Positions 6,076 to 8,386 of a stretch of DNA of 8,386 bases are shown here, piece by piece. The DNA is taken from the NCBI GenBank assembly GCA_003488965.1, contig DNJW01000080.1, positions 1 through 8,386 on the forward strand, given 5' to 3'. Made by a program: the position numbers and the translations under genes. This stretch comes from Lachnospiraceae bacterium. GTDB lineage: Bacteria > Bacillota > Clostridia > Lachnospirales > Lachnospiraceae. Position 1 is the first letter of the stretch; every line of letters starts with the position of its first letter. The notes beneath the pieces were generated by a model, which was not told where the DNA came from, did no database searches, and worked only from the letters and a program-made list of their open reading frames with translations.

Positions 6076-7413
6076 TTACACTTCCGGGTTCTGCAGCATT
6101 ATCGCTTTTCCTGTTTTCTGATATAATTGCACCACGCTACTCCCATCTCCATAATAAGCATCACTTATCTCAACTGCCCGATCCATGTCACTACTATCAT
6201 CATAAATCCCCCATCCGTCTTCCCGATATCTCTCTACAATCTCCCGATACTCCTCCCTCAGTTCCGGTCGCATGGCTTCAATCGTAGATGCAAATAAAGG
6301 ATGCGGCCTCCAAAGCAGCGCCACTTCATCCTGATTTTCGTGAAAAATATGTAGTACATCCCGCATCTTCACCAAGTACTGCTCATTGTGCTGCAATAAC
6401 GCCGTAACCGTAGTATTGTAAAAGATAATTTTCTTCCAGTACCCATCCGGTTTCCGAATGACTCTCATCCACTCCTCTGGAATCTCCAATTCTTCCTTTC
6501 TGGTGTTCAGCACCTTATCCACTTTTGGTGACCCCAATCCAAATATCTTCTTCTCCCAGTAACCCCTGCTGTACCCCTCCATATGCTCTGTCAGAACATT
6601 AATATATGCCTGACGCATATTTTCAGACTGCACAACCACCTGATCCGCATATTCAATCGCCCGAACCAGGATAAATTTCTCGATATCTTTCAGTGCATTC
6701 TTATCCTCCGGGTCGATTTCTCCCAAAATAAAATACGGAATATAGACCAATTTCTCAGTAAATCTTTTCAAATTTTCAGAATAGAAAAAAGGATGCACAC
6801 TGGTCACAATATTATACTCATCATAAGGATTATGTATAAAAATCACATCCGGCATCCGTTTCTCAAAGTCATAGTTCTCATACCAGACCACCGGTACATA
6901 CTCAGGGTACTCTCCCCCTTCATAATGCAGTTTCCGAAAACTCCCCTCCGGGTTCCTGTCATAATAAGGAATCGGAATCACATAAGCATCTGTATTTTCA
7001 TCTGCATCCGCAGCTTTCCACACGCTCTCAAGTGAATCCCACATACTTGCCTTATATGGCAGAAAAACTACTTCTTTTCTGTCATCCGGCATTTTGTATG
7101 TAACTGTATTTTTAAGTTTTGTAAGAAGTTTTGTGACCCGTTTCGTATGTTTCCTAAACTGATTTTCCTCGGAAACATCCACGCTCATCTGATAGATGAT
7201 CTCACAGTATTCTTCCAGAACACTTACAATAGCTGTATACTCTTCCCCAAATGTTTCCAAATAAGTGCCGATGCAGATTGCCGTATCCTGACACTGTCCA
7301 AGCGCATCCACTGCACCCTGAGGGTTGCTAGCTGCCGCTCTGGTAATGGAATCATTCGCCTTATCCAGCATTTTGATTGTCTCTAATATATCTTTTTTCT
7401 TATATCTTTCCAT
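6076..7413 (-). CDS. CDP-glycerol glycerophosphotransferase/GT-B-like protein
   Basis: This 445-aa protein has an alpha-helical N-terminal region (residues 1-105, charged and predicted coiled) followed by two Rossmann-like halves. The first half begins with KEVVFLPYKASMWDSLESVW (113-132) and contains PDVIFIHNPYDEYN (188-201) and LVYIPYFILGEID (222-234). The second half contains WRPHPLF (368-374) and DAYYGDGSSVVQLYQKTGKAIML (418-440). This arrangement, with a HP motif and a late D-x-SS element, resembles CDP-glycerol:poly(glycerophosphate) glycerophosphotransferases, which move glycerol-phosphate onto wall teichoic acid-like polymers. The helical N-terminus is typical of the Lachnospiraceae versions as I remember them. 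Actual donor is uncertain: another nucleotide sugar is possible. The start at 7413 has only a weak ribosome binding site and may be coupled to the small frame that overlaps it. It is the first full gene after the terminator. No signal peptide or transmembrane segment is visible. Confidence 0.8.
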   Translation of the reverse strand: MERYKKKDILETIKMLDKANDSITRAAASNPQGAVDALGQCQDTAICIGTYLETFGEEYTAIVSVLEEYCEIIYQMSVDVSEENQFRKHTKRVTKLLTKLKNTVTYKMPDDRKEVVFLPYKASMWDSLESVWKAADADENTDAYVIPIPYYDRNPEGSFRKLHYEGGEYPEYVPVVWYENYDFEKRMPDVIFIHNPYDEYNIVTSVHPFFYSENLKRFTEKLVYIPYFILGEIDPEDKNALKDIEKFILVRAIEYADQVVVQSENMRQAYINVLTEHMEGYSRGYWEKKIFGLGSPKVDKVLNTRKEELEIPEEWMRVIRKPDGYWKKIIFYNTTVTALLQHNEQYLVKMRDVLHIFHENQDEVALLWRPHPLFASTIEAMRPELREEYREIVERYREDGWGIYDDSSDMDRAVEISDAYYGDGSSVVQLYQKTGKAIMLQNPEV

Positions 7414-7513
7414 ACCACACAGCCGCTGCCTCTCTCATATTGTCCTCATATCTGATTCTTTTGTGACTGTATATTTTTACGCCATAAAAAAGTCTGACGT
7501 AAAGCAATTTCAT
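7400..7513 (-). other. Small coding-like frame (37 codons, or 13 codons from 7438) overlapping the next gene
   Basis: An ATG in the terminator loop (7513) opens a 37-codon frame that ends at a TAA (7402-7400), 14 nt inside the 445-aa gene. The second half reads RYEDNMREAAAVWYGKI, which looks protein-like rather than random. An internal ATG at 7438 has a good GAGGA five nt upstream, while the first ATG has none. Two readings are possible: a short leader peptide coupled to the next gene by overlap, or the C-terminal remnant of a gene destroyed when the ATPase and its terminator came to lie here. I do not recognise a family with certainty. Confidence 0.35.
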
Positions 7514-7531
7514 ACTTTACATCAGACTTTT
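7486..7531 (-). terminator. Rho-independent terminator after the ATPase relic
   Basis: A 17-bp stem pairs 7488-7504 with 7515-7531 with a single G-U position (AAAAGTCTGAYGTAAAG and its complement) and a 10-nt loop. On the minus strand the stem is followed by a T run, the standard intrinsic terminator form. On the plus strand the T run is broken (TTTTCTT), so it would be weaker in that direction. It separates the ATPase transcript from the glycan operon, so the operon needs its own promoter or some readthrough. Confidence 0.88.
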
Positions 7532-7565
7532 CTTCATAAATATATTCGCTTGTTAGTGTGAAGTC

Positions 7566-7640
7566 TTACACTACTGCCTCCACAATTGTCTTATTTCCGA
7601 TTTTTATTTCTTTCACACCCGCTTCCTTGCTCTTGTTAAA
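7566..7640 (-). other. Out-of-frame relic of the ATPase C-terminus
   Basis: This 25-codon stretch including its TAA encodes the conserved tail of the AAA-like family (GVKEIKIGNKTIVEAVV) directly after the premature stop of the ATPase frame. It has no start codon or ribosome binding site of its own. Its placement 35 nt ahead of the terminator stem matches an original gene end. Confidence 0.8.
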
Positions 7641-8386
7641 GTTATAACGAACAGCCTTTATCACGCTGCGCCATCTTTCCCATCATATTTGACAATTCTT
7701 CCTCGGAAAGAAAATAATTGTACAAACGTGTCTCAAAAATACGGTTTGCTATGCGTACCTTTCCTCCACCATTTACTGCATACCCAAACATACAGGCAAG
7801 ACTGATTTCCCTTGTATCAGGACTGTAAGAAAATTCACTGCCCTGAAATAAAATCGCCTGAAACATTTTCTTCATTTCCGGATATTCATTGAGATGTCTT
7901 ATCATGCTTTCAAACAGAGGAGCTTTATCAATTAATATCTGTTTTACAGCCTTTTCGATTCCGTCTTTTGACCATGCTTTTGAAGGAACCTCAGCGTCAT
8001 TTTCATCCAAAATATCCTCATCAATATATTTACAGATTGATGATACAAGAACCGGATATCCCGATGTATAATTGTAGATTTCCTTTGCTACTGTTTCTAT
8101 ATCCATTCCTGTATGGTAATCTGCTTCATATTCCGCCAACATGCCTCTAATCTGATCAGGCGAAAAACTCATATCAATTTTAAATTCCGCTGCAATGTTC
8201 CAAGGACTGTTGTATTGATGCTCTGATTCGGGACGCAGCTTCAATTTTAAATTTTTGATGTCATACACGCCAACAAGAATTACTGAGAGGAAAATCGACA
8301 TTTTATCTCTTTTTAGATAATATCCCCTAAGCTGTGCTAAGAAATCAACAAATACCTGATTATTGCTTGCACTGTCAACCTCATCA
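7566..8386 (-). pseudogene. AAA-like ATPase (AAA_35 type), 3' part, with deleted C-terminal domain and frameshift; runs off right edge
   Basis: The frame is open from the right window edge, so the ATG at 8301 is not the true start; the upstream codons encode DEVDSASNNQVFVDFL, the Walker B region. SVILVGVYDIKNLK, NSPWNIAAEF, MSFSPDQI, YTSGYPVLVSSICKYID and ANRIFETRLYNYFLSEEE follow as in AAA-like ATPases common in Lachnospiraceae and Bacteroidetes. The frame stops at 7644-7642, about 20 codons after FLSEEE. Family members as I know them continue with a nuclease-like domain (NGHLNMDLVLEKF, then FVIEMKIW) and end in FNFNKKKEAGVKEI...VEAVV. That very end survives here: from 7640 a shifted frame reads FNKSKEAGVKEIKIGN and ends VEAVV at 7566. 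So the middle is deleted and one extra base (TTATAAC instead of TTTAAC) shifts the rest. Likely non-functional or a truncated ATPase. Confidence 0.82.

Noticed and set aside
8302..8386. Treating the ATG at 8301 as the start of the ATPase
   Set aside because: The frame is open to the edge and the upstream codons encode the Walker B region, so the true start lies outside the window.
1..8386. CRISPR arrays, tRNA or rRNA genes, complete insertion sequences
   Set aside because: No regularly spaced repeats, cloverleaf-like sequences or transposase motifs were seen on either strand.

Overview
The window reads as part of a surface-polysaccharide locus from a low-GC Gram-positive bacterium, most likely a gut Clostridia/Lachnospiraceae member. 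The supporting signs are AT-rich DNA, strong AGGAGG-like ribosome binding sites, tightly overlapping genes, and recognisable Lachnospiraceae-type families: an AAA_35-like ATPase and a CDP-glycerol transferase-like protein with a helical N-terminal region. Every supported gene lies on the minus strand, so transcription runs from high to low coordinates. The species cannot be named from the sequence alone.

Layout in transcription order. (1) 8386-7566: the 3' part of an AAA-like ATPase gene that appears broken. Its C-terminal domain is missing, and the last ~25 codons of the family survive in another frame just after the stop. (2) 7531-7486: a strong rho-independent terminator that isolates the ATPase relic. 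(3) 7513-7400: a small coding-like frame that overlaps the next gene. (4) 7413-6076: a 445-aa CDP-glycerol glycerophosphotransferase/GT-B-like protein. (5) 5974-4730: a 414-aa protein with seven visible beta-propeller repeats and a probable TTG start. (6) 4733-3888, 3870-2803, 2810-1461 and 1456-419: four genes that match, in order, CDP-paratose synthase (rfbS/prt), CDP-glucose 4,6-dehydratase (rfbG/ddhB), the iron-sulfur dehydrase E1 (rfbH/ddhC) and CDP-tyvelose 2-epimerase (rfbE/tyv). (7) 391 to the left edge: a family 2 glycosyltransferase interrupted by an in-frame TGA at codon 40.

How the genes work together. RfbG makes CDP-4-keto-6-deoxyglucose. RfbH, with a reductase not seen here, removes the 3-hydroxyl. 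RfbS reduces the 4-keto group to CDP-paratose, and RfbE epimerises C2 to give CDP-tyvelose, a 3,6-dideoxyhexose known best from Salmonella O9 and Yersinia O-antigens. The downstream glycosyltransferase and the upstream GT-B-like protein are natural candidates for building a tyvelose-containing glycan. The glucose-1-phosphate cytidylyltransferase (rfbF/ddhA) and the E3 reductase (rfbI/ascD/ddhD) are absent from the window. From rfbS to rfbE the genes overlap or lie within 20 nt of each other, so they are almost certainly one transcript.

The most notable points are the near-complete CDP-tyvelose cassette in an apparent Gram-positive, the propeller protein paired with a GT-B-like transferase, and two damaged genes flanking the cluster.
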